A stretch of DNA of 64,000 nt, taken from assembly GCA_030681195.1 (NCBI GenBank), contig JAUXXJ010000004.1, forward strand, positions 1 through 64,000, given 5' to 3'. A model generated the notes under the pieces. That model was given only the letters and a program-made list of their open reading frames with translations, was not told the DNA's origin and made no database searches. The DNA comes from Rhodocyclaceae bacterium. Lineage in GTDB: Bacteria > Pseudomonadota > Gammaproteobacteria > Burkholderiales > Rhodocyclaceae. Both the position numbers and the translations under genes were made by a program. Positions 1 through 6,862 of the stretch are shown here, piece by piece (the stretch's first letter is position 1; every line of letters starts with the position of its first letter).

Positions 1-92
1 CAAGCACCTACACCTATCGGTTGTTCTTTTGTTAAAGATCTGTCGCCGCTTCACCGCTTCAAAACCGCGCTTCAGCACCAACGAAGCCCGCA

Positions 93-120
93 ATTATAGC
101 TACTCATTTCCCACCGTCAA
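93..120 (-). promoter_or_regulatory. rRNA operon promoter (-35/-10), leader runs off the left edge
   Basis: Read on the minus strand, TTGACG (115-120) and TATAAT (93-98) are separated by 16 bases, a near-consensus sigma-70 promoter. An A/T-rich stretch upstream of the -35 (about 121-160) resembles an UP element. Downstream, the leader holds a GATCTTTAACAA block (29-40) like the boxA antitermination region that precedes 16S genes. No 16S sequence is inside the window, so the rRNA gene is inferred to start to the left of base 1. Confidence 0.75.
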
Positions 121-149
121 GAACTTTTTGAAAAGTTTTTATTAAATAC

Positions 150-1286
150 CTAAAAAAGATCAGCCTCGGCTGCCTGACGACCCAAATTACGGGCATGGCG
201 ATGACGCGCCATCAGACGTGCATCCGTCAATAAGTAGCCGAGGGTCTGGCCAATCACCATCACAACCCCCAGCACGGGCAGCACCAACATCAAACCAGCC
301 ACACCGGCTACCGCACCACCGACAAAGATCATCACCACCGTCAGCAAGGGGTGCATGCTCAGGCTCTTGCCTATCGTCAGAGGCATATAGACAAAGTCGT
401 CCAGCATGCGGGCCATGACAAAGAGCCCCACCGCCCACCACGCCATCTGCGGGACTTGCGGAAAATCCGTCGCGGCCACCAGCACCACCAACAGTCCGCC
501 AAGCACCGAACCAATATAAGGGAGCCAAGCCAGAATGGCGCAAATCAGGCCAAGCAACCACGCCCCCTGGAAACCCAGCCACCAGAGCCCCAGCCCCAGC
601 GTGATCGTATCCAGCACTGTCAGCAACAACAATCCCTGAAAGTAGGCACGCGCCGTACGATCGACCTGAGCCATCAAATCCAGCGTCCGCTCGAAAAAGG
701 CATTGGGCACCGCTCGGGCCAGAAAACTGAGGAAATTGCGCCCGTCCCGCAGGAAGAAGTAGGCAAGGAAGGGGGTCAGCAACAAAGCAGGTGCCCAGGT
801 GGCCGCCCCGACGACCAAAGGTTCGAGGTAACTCGTCAGAGAGTTGGTAAATTGCGCGAGACGAGCGGCGGCCGTATCGGCAAGCTGTGCATTGGCAAAC
901 ACACGCCAACTGGCTTCCAGCGAGCGCAGACTGCGATCCAGCAGATCAACACCGCCCTGAAGATAGCGCAGCAGGGTTGCCTGCCAGTCAAGCAGGCGTG
1001 CGCCAAACTCGGGCAGGATCAGAACACCGGCGAGCAGAACCAGGACAATGAAGCCCGCCATGGTGGCACCCGCCGCCGTTTCACGCCGCATCCCCCGATA
1101 GATGAGGGCCTGCATCGCCGGTTGCAGCATGTAATAGAGAATCAGCGCAAGCAGAAAAGGTACGGTTAGCCACAGCAACTTCTGCAGGGCAGCCAATAGA
1201 AGGCATGTGGTCACCACGATGCCAACCCACACTAACGGCCCTGCCTGACGCTGCCCCATGGAAGCGCTCACTGGTGTTGATGCCAT
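150..1286 (-). CDS. AI-2E family transporter (PerM/UPF0118-type permease)
   Basis: A 378-residue polytopic membrane protein. Hydrophobic segments lie at about residues 18-60 (a pair), 75-95, 155-178 and in a dense block from 215 to 355. The stretch LTPFLAYFFLRDG before the C-terminal block is typical of the AI-2E/PerM family. Members export small molecules or ions; the name comes from one characterised autoinducer-2 exporter, and the substrate here cannot be read from sequence. The first ATG (1286) overlaps the end of the upstream cyclic-nucleotide-binding gene by 19 bases; an in-frame ATG at 1259 (MGQRQ) would avoid this. Co-directional with ispD-ispF and the next gene, so probably at the end of that operon. 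The stop lies in the upstream region of the divergent-edge rRNA promoter. Confidence 0.85.
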   Translation of the reverse strand: MASTPVSASMGQRQAGPLVWVGIVVTTCLLLAALQKLLWLTVPFLLALILYYMLQPAMQALIYRGMRRETAAGATMAGFIVLVLLAGVLILPEFGARLLDWQATLLRYLQGGVDLLDRSLRSLEASWRVFANAQLADTAAARLAQFTNSLTSYLEPLVVGAATWAPALLLTPFLAYFFLRDGRNFLSFLARAVPNAFFERTLDLMAQVDRTARAYFQGLLLLTVLDTITLGLGLWWLGFQGAWLLGLICAILAWLPYIGSVLGGLLVVLVAATDFPQVPQMAWWAVGLFVMARMLDDFVYMPLTIGKSLSMHPLLTVVMIFVGGAVAGVAGLMLVLPVLGVVMVIGQTLGYLLTDARLMARHRHARNLGRQAAEADLF

Positions 1287-1768
1287 GAGGGCGACTCAGC
1301 AGACTGTTGCTGACGCAAACGTCGCCCCATCTCGCGCGCCATTTGCAAGGCGATCTTGCTGGCAATCCGCGCATGGGTATCCATCAAGCCAAGAAAGTCC
1401 TCACGGAAGAAGACCGCCAAGCGCGAACCCTGCATCGCCCGCGCCTGTGCCGTCCGATGCGCATTGTCAATCAACGCCATATCGCCGAAGAACGACCCGG
1501 GGCCGAGTGTCGCAATACGCTCGCTCTGCCCGGGGTGCATCAGGACAATCTGGCCCGACTCGATCAGATAAATCGCCTGCCCCTCCTCGCCTTCATCAAA
1601 AACAACCTCATCCGCCAGATAGTCGCGGTGATGCAGGAGTCCATCCACAATCCCCAGCTCGGTGGCCGACAACTGATTGAAGAGGGAGATTTTTGCCAGA
1701 TTGGCCAGTTGCGGCGTCAGCTTGCGTGGTGCGAACACCTTGCCAAGGAATGAGCGGTTCATTGTCAT
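1268..1768 (-). CDS. Cyclic nucleotide-binding domain protein
   Basis: A 166-residue cytosolic protein that is essentially one cNMP-binding (Crp/EPAC-type) beta-roll, about residues 28-145. The phosphate-binding cassette is recognisable as FFGDMALIDNAHRTAQARA, in which the usual FGE is FGD and the arginine is kept. No helix-turn-helix follows, so this is a stand-alone sensor or regulatory subunit and not a transcription factor. The open frame extends further upstream, but MTMNRSF at 1768 is preferred because the upstream residues overlap ispF and look non-protein-like; neither this ATG nor the MNRSF two codons later has a strong ribosome-binding site. Lies between ispF and the permease, all leftward. 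Confidence 0.75.
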   Translation of the reverse strand: MTMNRSFLGKVFAPRKLTPQLANLAKISLFNQLSATELGIVDGLLHHRDYLADEVVFDEGEEGQAIYLIESGQIVLMHPGQSERIATLGPGSFFGDMALIDNAHRTAQARAMQGSRLAVFFREDFLGLMDTHARIASKIALQMAREMGRRLRQQQSAESPSWHQHQ

Positions 1769-1781
1769 AGTTGGATTCTGT

Positions 1782-2261
1782 TCAGTCTCGCAGCAACAGG
1801 GCAACGGCTTCGGTGGCAATCCCCTCGCTGCGCCCCAGAAAGCCGAGCTGCTCGGTGGTCTTGCCCTTGACGTTGACGCAGGAGGGATCAATCTGCAGGT
1901 CGGTGGCAATGTTGTCCCGCATGGCATTCACAAACGGGGCAATCTTGGGCGCCTGGGCGATGATGGTGCAATCGATGTTGCCGACCCGCCACCCGTCTGC
2001 CCGCACGACTTCATACGCGCCGCGCAGCAACACCCGGCTGTCGGCACCTTTCCAGCGCGCATCGCTATCCGGAAACATACGACCGATATCGCCCTTGCCG
2101 GCGGCGCCCAGCACCGCATCGGTGATCGCGTGCAGCAAGGCATCGGCATCCGAATGGCCGAGCAGACCGAGGTGATAGGGAATCGTCACACCCCCGAGGA
2201 TCAACTTGCGCTCCGGCACCAGCGCATGCACATCAACGCCCTGCCCCACCCGAATATCCAT
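1782..2261 (-). CDS. ispF: 2-C-methyl-D-erythritol 2,4-cyclodiphosphate synthase
   Basis: Fifth step of the non-mevalonate isoprenoid pathway: converts CDP-methylerythritol 2-phosphate to the cyclic diphosphate, releasing CMP. At 159 residues it has the usual family length. The metal-binding D-x-H is seen as GVDVHAL near residue 10, and the [26 protein letters not shown] block carries the third metal histidine and the conserved active-site acids. The C-terminal [18 protein letters not shown] is the family's CDP-binding end. Its start is one base after the ispD stop, so the two are translationally coupled. Confidence 0.96.
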   Translation of the reverse strand: MDIRVGQGVDVHALVPERKLILGGVTIPYHLGLLGHSDADALLHAITDAVLGAAGKGDIGRMFPDSDARWKGADSRVLLRGAYEVVRADGWRVGNIDCTIIAQAPKIAPFVNAMRDNIATDLQIDPSCVNVKGKTTEQLGFLGRSEGIATEAVALLLRD

Positions 2262-2262
2262 G

Positions 2263-2949
2263 TCAGTCTTTCCTGTTAAGCAGAATCCACTCTGCCAGTT
2301 GAAGATCCAGCGGGTACGTCACCTTGAAATTCATGGCATCCGCCGCCACCAGACGGGGATGCAGCCCCAGTGCCTCGATCGCACTCGCCTCGTCGGTCAC
2401 TGCGGGCGCATACTCTAGCGCGTCGAGCAACAGCCCATAGCGGAACATCTGCGGCGTCTGCGCTTGCCAGAGACCCTCGCGCGGCACCGTACTACCAACC
2501 CGCCCGCCCCCCTGCGCCCGCTTCAGCGTATCGGCCAAAGGCACGGCCAGCAGACCGCCAACCGGATCTTCACCCACTTCATCGATCAGGTTTTCAACAT
2601 GATTGCGGGCAAGACAGCAGCGCGCCGCATCGTGCACCAGAATCCAGTCATCCGCTTGCGCCATGTCGCGCATCGCCCGCAGCCCATTCGTCACACTTTC
2701 CGCGCGCGTCGCGCCGCCACAGCGCAGGACGGAAACGCGCGCTGCCAGATCGCCCCAATCGTAGCCATCCCAGAACACATCATCCGCTGCCAGCACGACA
2801 CACACCTTATCGATCGTGGCGACGGCGCACAATGCCTCCACGGTATGCCGAATCATCGGCTTACCGGCCAAAGGCAGATACTGTTTGGGGCAGCTGGCGG
2901 CCATGCGCGCACCGCCACCCGCTGCCGGAATCAATGCGAAGTAACTCAT
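2263..2949 (-). CDS. ispD: 2-C-methyl-D-erythritol 4-phosphate cytidylyltransferase
   Basis: Third step of the non-mevalonate isoprenoid pathway: CTP plus methylerythritol phosphate gives CDP-methylerythritol. The 228-residue protein opens with the nucleotide-binding loop PAAGGGARM followed by [12 protein letters not shown], the diagnostic IspD signature. VHDAARC carries the conserved metal-binding aspartate region, and the C-terminal [11 protein letters not shown] and [10 protein letters not shown] are also typical. First gene of the leftward ispD-ispF run; it starts 22 bases from the divergent MgtC-like gene, so both promoters must be compressed into or near that gap. Confidence 0.96.
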   Translation of the reverse strand: MSYFALIPAAGGGARMAASCPKQYLPLAGKPMIRHTVEALCAVATIDKVCVVLAADDVFWDGYDWGDLAARVSVLRCGGATRAESVTNGLRAMRDMAQADDWILVHDAARCCLARNHVENLIDEVGEDPVGGLLAVPLADTLKRAQGGGRVGSTVPREGLWQAQTPQMFRYGLLLDALEYAPAVTDEASAIEALGLHPRLVAADAMNFKVTYPLDLQLAEWILLNRKD

Positions 2950-2959
2950 GGGCCGATTC

Positions 2960-2965
2960 TATAAT
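2960..2965 (+). promoter_or_regulatory. Perfect -10 hexamer directly ahead of the MgtC-like gene
   Basis: TATAAT ends six bases before the preferred ATG at 2972. The normal start of transcription, about seven bases downstream, would fall on or next to that ATG, which also lacks a ribosome-binding site. No convincing -35 was found at 16-18 bases. Confidence 0.4.
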
Positions 2966-2971
2966 GAGCCA

Positions 2972-4231
2972 ATGAACACGCTCGAACCCGCCACCTACGC
3001 AAACGTCGAAGCATTTGCCATCAGCATTGGCATCGGTTTGCTGATGGGGCTGGAGCGCGAGCGCAAACCGGATGCCAAGGCAGGACTGCGCACTTTCGCC
3101 CTCACGGCCATGCTCGGCTGCCTCGCGGCGCTGCTGAGCGCAAAGACCGGCAATGCCTGGCTGCTGGCGGTCGGATTTCTGGTGCTGCCGGTCATGATGA
3201 TCGTCAGCCTCGCGCAAGACCCGCAGGATGACGGCGATCCCGGTACCACCTCGGTCGTCGCCCTGATGCTCTGCTACGGGCTGGGTGCGCTGGTCTGGCA
3301 CGGACATGCAACGCTGGCCGTCATGCTCGCCATCACCACCACCATCTTGCTCTACTTCAAAGGCCAACTGCAAAACGCCTCGCGCAGCCTCACGCACAAG
3401 GACCTGATCTCCATCTTGCAGTTCGGCGTCCTCTCGCTCGTCGTCCTGCCGATTCTGCCAAATCAGGACTACGGACCCTATCTGGCCCTCAACCCGCACC
3501 AGATCTGGTGGATGGTCGTCCTCATCTCCGGCCTGTCGCTGGCCGGCTATGCCGCCCTGCGCTTTGTCGGCAATCGTCATGGCGCCCCGCTACTTGGCTT
3601 TTTCGGCGGACTCGTTTCATCCACCGCCACCACGATGGTCTTCGCCCGCAATGCCCGCGACGACGCCAAACTCACCGAAACCGCCACACTGGTCATCCTG
3701 ATTGCCAACCTTGTCGTCATCGTGCGCATCGGCATTGTCGCCGCCGTGCTGGCGCCCACGCTAGTCGTGCCGCTGGCCGGCATCCTCGGCATTGGCCTGC
3801 TGTTCGGCCTGATCGTCGCCGTCTTCAAGTGGCGCACCCTGACGGCCGCCGGCGATCTGCCCCTGCCCGAAGTAAAAAACCCGACAGAAATCCGCACCGC
3901 CCTGACCTTCGGCCTGCTCTACGGCGCGGTGCTGCTACTCTCGGCCTGGCTACAGGACATTGCCGGCAGCCAGGGCCTTTACCTCGTCGCGCTCGCCTCC
4001 GGCCTGACTGACGTCGATGCGATCACGCTGTCGACGCTGCGCCTGTTTAACCAGAACACGCTGACCGCCAATCCGACCGTCGTCGCCATCGGCCTCGCCA
4101 GCCTGTCGAATCTGATCTTCAAGTCCGGCCTCGTCATCGCCATTGGCGGCAAACCGCTGGCCCGCCGCGCCCTGCCCGGACTTGCCGCCATCGGTGTAGG
4201 ATTTATCGCAGGAATCGTCGTACTGTCCTGA
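2972..4231 (+). CDS. MgtC/SapB family membrane protein with DUF4010 domain
   Basis: A 419-residue integral membrane protein. The N-terminal part (about 1-140) has the MgtC/SapB signature: GIGLLMGLERERK, then GLRTFALTAMLGCLAALL. The C-terminal part (about 165-415) is the DUF4010 membrane domain, with a long series of hydrophobic helices and the motif LASGLTDVDAITLS. Function in this family is not settled; MgtC proteins are linked to magnesium and phosphate homeostasis. An earlier in-frame ATG at 2948 overlaps the divergent ispD start, so 2972 is preferred. A strong ribosome-binding site for the next gene (AAGGAGG) follows its stop, which suggests cotranscription with the amr genes. Confidence 0.85.
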   Translation: MNTLEPATYANVEAFAISIGIGLLMGLERERKPDAKAGLRTFALTAMLGCLAALLSAKTGNAWLLAVGFLVLPVMMIVSLAQDPQDDGDPGTTSVVALMLCYGLGALVWHGHATLAVMLAITTTILLYFKGQLQNASRSLTHKDLISILQFGVLSLVVLPILPNQDYGPYLALNPHQIWWMVVLISGLSLAGYAALRFVGNRHGAPLLGFFGGLVSSTATTMVFARNARDDAKLTETATLVILIANLVVIVRIGIVAAVLAPTLVVPLAGILGIGLLFGLIVAVFKWRTLTAAGDLPLPEVKNPTEIRTALTFGLLYGAVLLLSAWLQDIAGSQGLYLVALASGLTDVDAITLSTLRLFNQNTLTANPTVVAIGLASLSNLIFKSGLVIAIGGKPLARRALPGLAAIGVGFIAGIVVLS

Positions 4232-4244
4232 AAGGAGGCTCCCT

Positions 4245-5054
4245 ATGGAAGCCGCAAGCATTCGTGCTCCCGCCGTCGCCGGCATGTTCTACCCCGGCGA
4301 ACCGCCAGTGCTGAAAAACGACGTCATGGCCCTGCTGGATGCCGTCCCGCCAGCGCCGACTTTTGGTCTGCCCAAGGCCATCGTCGTTCCGCATGCCGGC
4401 TACATCTACTCCGGCCCGATCGCCGCCAGCGCCTACGCGCTGCTGGCACCCTATGCCGCCACCATCCGCCGCGTCGTGCTGCTTGGCCCGAGCCATCGCG
4501 TCGCCGTGCGCGGGTTGGCCGTGCCGCATGCGCGCAGCTTTGCCACGCCGCTCGGCAACGTGCCCCTCGACGCTGAAGCCATCGCCGCCGCCCTCAAACT
4601 GCCCCAGGTGATCCAGCACGACGCCGCCCATGCGCAGGAACACTCGCTGGAGGTGCAACTGCCCTTCCTGCAACAGGTGCTGGGCGATTTCAGCCTCGTC
4701 CCGTTCTCGGTCGGCTTCGCCACGCCAGATGAGGTCGCCGAAGTCCTCGAATTGCTCTGGGGCGGGCCGGAAACGCTGATCGTCATCAGCTCCGACCTCT
4801 CCCACTATCACAGCCATGCCGACGCCACCCGCCGCGACCGCCACACCGCCGACGACATCCTGCACCTGCGCCTGCTGCTCGATCATGAACAGGCCTGTGG
4901 CGCCACGCCGATCAACGGTCTGATCGAAGTCGCCGAGCGGCGCGGCCTCAAGCCGCTGTTACTCGATCTGCGCAATTCCGGCGACACTGCCGGCGACCAA
5001 TCGCGCGTGGTTGGCTACGCGAGCTTTGCCTTCATGGCGCCCGACCATGGATAG
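4245..5054 (+). CDS. amrB: AmmeMemoRadiSam system protein B (Memo family)
   Basis: A 269-residue Memo-fold protein, related to extradiol dioxygenases; its reaction is unknown. Conserved features are AVAGMFYPG at the N-terminus, VVPHAGYIYSGPIA, LLGPSHR, HAQEHSLEVQLPFLQ and VISSDLSHYH, which place the putative metal-binding histidines. AAGGAGG precedes the ATG at good spacing. First of a translationally overlapping trio with amrA and amrS. Residues 32-41 (DAVPPAPTFG) are encoded by an exact copy of the dispersed 25-bp repeat; this lies in the segment just before the first conserved histidine block, so it is probably tolerated as a surface loop. Confidence 0.92.
   Translation: MEAASIRAPAVAGMFYPGEPPVLKNDVMALLDAVPPAPTFGLPKAIVVPHAGYIYSGPIAASAYALLAPYAATIRRVVLLGPSHRVAVRGLAVPHARSFATPLGNVPLDAEAIAAALKLPQVIQHDAAHAQEHSLEVQLPFLQQVLGDFSLVPFSVGFATPDEVAEVLELLWGGPETLIVISSDLSHYHSHADATRRDRHTADDILHLRLLLDHEQACGATPINGLIEVAERRGLKPLLLDLRNSGDTAGDQSRVVGYASFAFMAPDHG
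4340..4364 (-). repeat. Dispersed 25-bp repeat, exact consensus, inside amrB
   Basis: Exact match, in reverse orientation, to the window consensus (AAAA + GTCGGCGCTGGCGGGACGGC + A). Read in the amrB frame it gives AVPPAPTF. Confidence 0.8.
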
Positions 5055-5601
5055 CAGCTTGGGCACCGCCCTGCTGATCCGCGCTCGCAACGCCATTGCC
5101 AGCGCGTTTGGCCAGCCGCCGCAGGCCGAACCCGATCACCCCGCCCTCGCCCAACCCGGCGCCACTTTCGTCACCCTGACGCAGCAAGGCAGCTTGCGCG
5201 GCTGCATCGGCTCACTCGAAGCCTGGCGCCCGCTGGATCAGGACGTGCGCGCCAATGCCCAATCCGCCGCCTGTCGCGACCCGCGTTTTGCACCGCTCTC
5301 CGCAGCTGAACTCGCCCACACCCGCGTCGAAGTCTCACTGCTCACCCCCGCCGTTCCCATGCCGGTCGCCGACGAAGCCGACGCCCTCCGCCAGATGCGC
5401 CCCGGCATCGACGGCCTGATCTTCGAATGCCACGGCCGGCGCGGCACCTTCCTGCCTCAAGTATGGGAAAGCCTGCCCGATCCGCACCAGTTCTTGGCCC
5501 ACCTGAAACAAAAGGCCGGCTTCACCGCCGACTTCTGGTCGCCTGAAGTGAAGCTCTACCGCTACGAGGTGCAGAAATGGAAAGAAGCGGAGAAACCCTG
5601 A
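5047..5601 (+). CDS. amrA: AmmeMemoRadiSam system protein A (AMMECR1 family)
   Basis: A 184-residue AMMECR1-domain protein. The family signature is LRGCIGSLEAWRPLDQDVRANAQSAACRDPRF, followed by VEVSLLTP and GIDGLIFECHGRRGTFLPQVWE. Biochemical function is unknown. The start chosen (ATG 5047) overlaps the amrB stop by eight bases. It sits between the Memo protein and the radical SAM enzyme, the arrangement for which the AmmeMemoRadiSam system is named, so the three products probably act together. Confidence 0.92.
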   Translation: MDSSLGTALLIRARNAIASAFGQPPQAEPDHPALAQPGATFVTLTQQGSLRGCIGSLEAWRPLDQDVRANAQSAACRDPRFAPLSAAELAHTRVEVSLLTPAVPMPVADEADALRQMRPGIDGLIFECHGRRGTFLPQVWESLPDPHQFLAHLKQKAGFTADFWSPEVKLYRYEVQKWKEAEKP

Positions 5602-6668
5602 CCGGATCGCCAGCGCGCTGGTGGCATACCCTGCCGGACGGCCGCATCCAGTGCGACCTCTGTCCGCGCGACTGCAAGCTGCATGAGGGCCAACGCGCCG
5701 CCTGCTTCGCCCGTGCCAACAAAGGTGGGCAGATGATCCTCACCACCTACGGCCGCAGCAGCGGCTTCTGCATCGACCCGATCGAGAAGAAACCGCTCAA
5801 CCATTTCTACCCCGGCTCCAGCATCCTGTCATTCGGGACAGCCGGCTGCAACCTCGCCTGCAAGTTCTGCCAGAACTGGGACATCTCCAAATCGCGCGAC
5901 ATGGATCGGCTGATGGACGAAGCCAGCCCGAACACCATCGCCGATGCCGCGAAGCGCTACGGCGCACAAAGCGTCGCCTTCACCTACAACGACCCGGTCA
6001 TCTTCGCCGAATACGCCATGGACACCGCCGACGCCTGCCACGCCCAAGGCATCCAGGCCGTCGCCGTCACCGCCGGCTACATGCACCTGCCGGCAGCACG
6101 CGAGTTCTACGCCAAGATGGACGCCGCCAACATCGACCTGAAAGCCTTCACCGACGACTTCTACTTCAAACTCTGCGGCGGCCACCTGCAACCCGTGCTC
6201 GACCTCATCGCCACGGTGCATCACGACACGAACTGCTGGATCGAACTCACCACCCTGCTGATCCCCGGCATGAACGATGCAGACGCGGAACTGCGCCATC
6301 TCGCCGCCTGGTGCTTCAAGGAACTTGGCCCTGACGTGCCGCTGCACTTCTCGGCCTACCATCCCGACCACAAACTCAATGCCCCCGCCACGCCGCCCGC
6401 CACCCTGCAACGGGCACGCCAGATCGCCATCGATGCCGGCCTGTGCTACGTCTACACCGGCAACGTGCATGACAAGCGTGGCGACACCACCTACTGCCCC
6501 GGCTGCGGCAAAGCCGTCATCGAACGTGACTGGTACGAGATACGCCGCTACGCACTCGACGACACTGGGCACTGCCCACATTGCGGCACCGCCATCGCGG
6601 GGCGCTTCGGGCGTTTCGATAAACCGTTCGGGGCGCGGCGGATTCCGGTTGCCCTACACGCAGCCTAA
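5577..6668 (+). CDS. amrS: AmmeMemoRadiSam system radical SAM enzyme
   Basis: A 363-residue radical SAM protein. The cluster-binding cysteines C91, C95 and C98 are in GCNLACKFC. An N-terminal CxxC pair (CDLCPRDCKL, about residues 26-35) resembles pyruvate formate-lyase activating enzymes, and the C-terminal part holds two more CxxC pairs (YCPGCGK and HCPHCGT), a probable zinc ribbon or auxiliary cluster site. The ATG overlaps amrA by 25 bases. Reaction and substrate are unknown; the family is defined by co-occurrence with the AMMECR1 and Memo proteins. A repeat copy starts inside the stop codon, and the bidirectional hairpin at 6732-6763 can end its transcript. Confidence 0.92.
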   Translation: MERSGETLTGSPARWWHTLPDGRIQCDLCPRDCKLHEGQRAACFARANKGGQMILTTYGRSSGFCIDPIEKKPLNHFYPGSSILSFGTAGCNLACKFCQNWDISKSRDMDRLMDEASPNTIADAAKRYGAQSVAFTYNDPVIFAEYAMDTADACHAQGIQAVAVTAGYMHLPAAREFYAKMDAANIDLKAFTDDFYFKLCGGHLQPVLDLIATVHHDTNCWIELTTLLIPGMNDADAELRHLAAWCFKELGPDVPLHFSAYHPDHKLNAPATPPATLQRARQIAIDAGLCYVYTGNVHDKRGDTTYCPGCGKAVIERDWYEIRRYALDDTGHCPHCGTAIAGRFGRFDKPFGARRIPVALHAA

Positions 6669-6691
6669 ATGTCGGCGCTGGTGAGACGGCA
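6667..6691 (+). repeat. Dispersed 25-bp repeat on the amrS stop codon
   Basis: 22 of 25 bases match the consensus. Its first two bases are the last two of the amrS TAA. Confidence 0.75.
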
Positions 6692-6731
6692 CATGACATC
6701 CGCACAAGCCAATCTAACCCGCATAGAATGG

Positions 6732-6763
6732 AAAAGCCCGGCGGGTTTCCCCGTCGGGCTTTT
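6732..6763 (-). terminator. Intrinsic terminator of tracrRNA, probably bidirectional
   Basis: AAAAGCCCG-CGGG stem, a GAAA-type loop and the complementary arm ending CGGGCTTTT. The T-runs on both strands let it end the leftward tracrRNA and also rightward read-through from amrS. Confidence 0.85.
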
Positions 6764-6827
6764 GGATACAGATTCATTTTCAGAATCTTTATCGTAGCAA
6801 CGGCTCTCACCCCGGATAACCACAACG
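6732..6827 (-). ncRNA. tracrRNA of the type II-C CRISPR system
   Basis: Bases 6791-6826 are an anti-repeat, read on the minus strand. The core CCGGGGTGAGAG is identical to the array repeat and both ends (GTTGTGG and GTTGCTACGAT) pair imperfectly, with a short bulge where the repeat has GGGAGC, as in the Neisseria type II-C duplex. Downstream come a stem-loop (AGATTC/GAATCT, 6770-6788) and the terminator at 6732-6763, giving an RNA of about 96 nt. It pairs with the crRNA repeat, recruits host RNase III and loads Cas9; that role is known from the family. It is transcribed away from cas9 and antisense to the cas9 5' leader. Confidence 0.88.
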
Positions 6828-6833
6828 GGGCCA

Positions 6834-6862
6834 ATTATGCGGGAGGCAAACATGGAAGGCAA
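6834..6862 (-). promoter_or_regulatory. Predicted tracrRNA promoter overlapping the cas9 start
   Basis: On the minus strand, TTGCCT (6857-6862) and CATAAT (6834-6839) are 17 bases apart, and the expected start of transcription is about 6827, right at the anti-repeat. The promoter spans the cas9 ribosome-binding site, ATG and first codons. Confidence 0.55.

Noticed and set aside
121..150. AACTTTT-TG-AAAAGTT near the left edge as a terminator for the AI-2E permease gene
   Set aside because: All A/T except one pair per arm, so too weak; it fits better as part of the UP-element region of the rRNA promoter.
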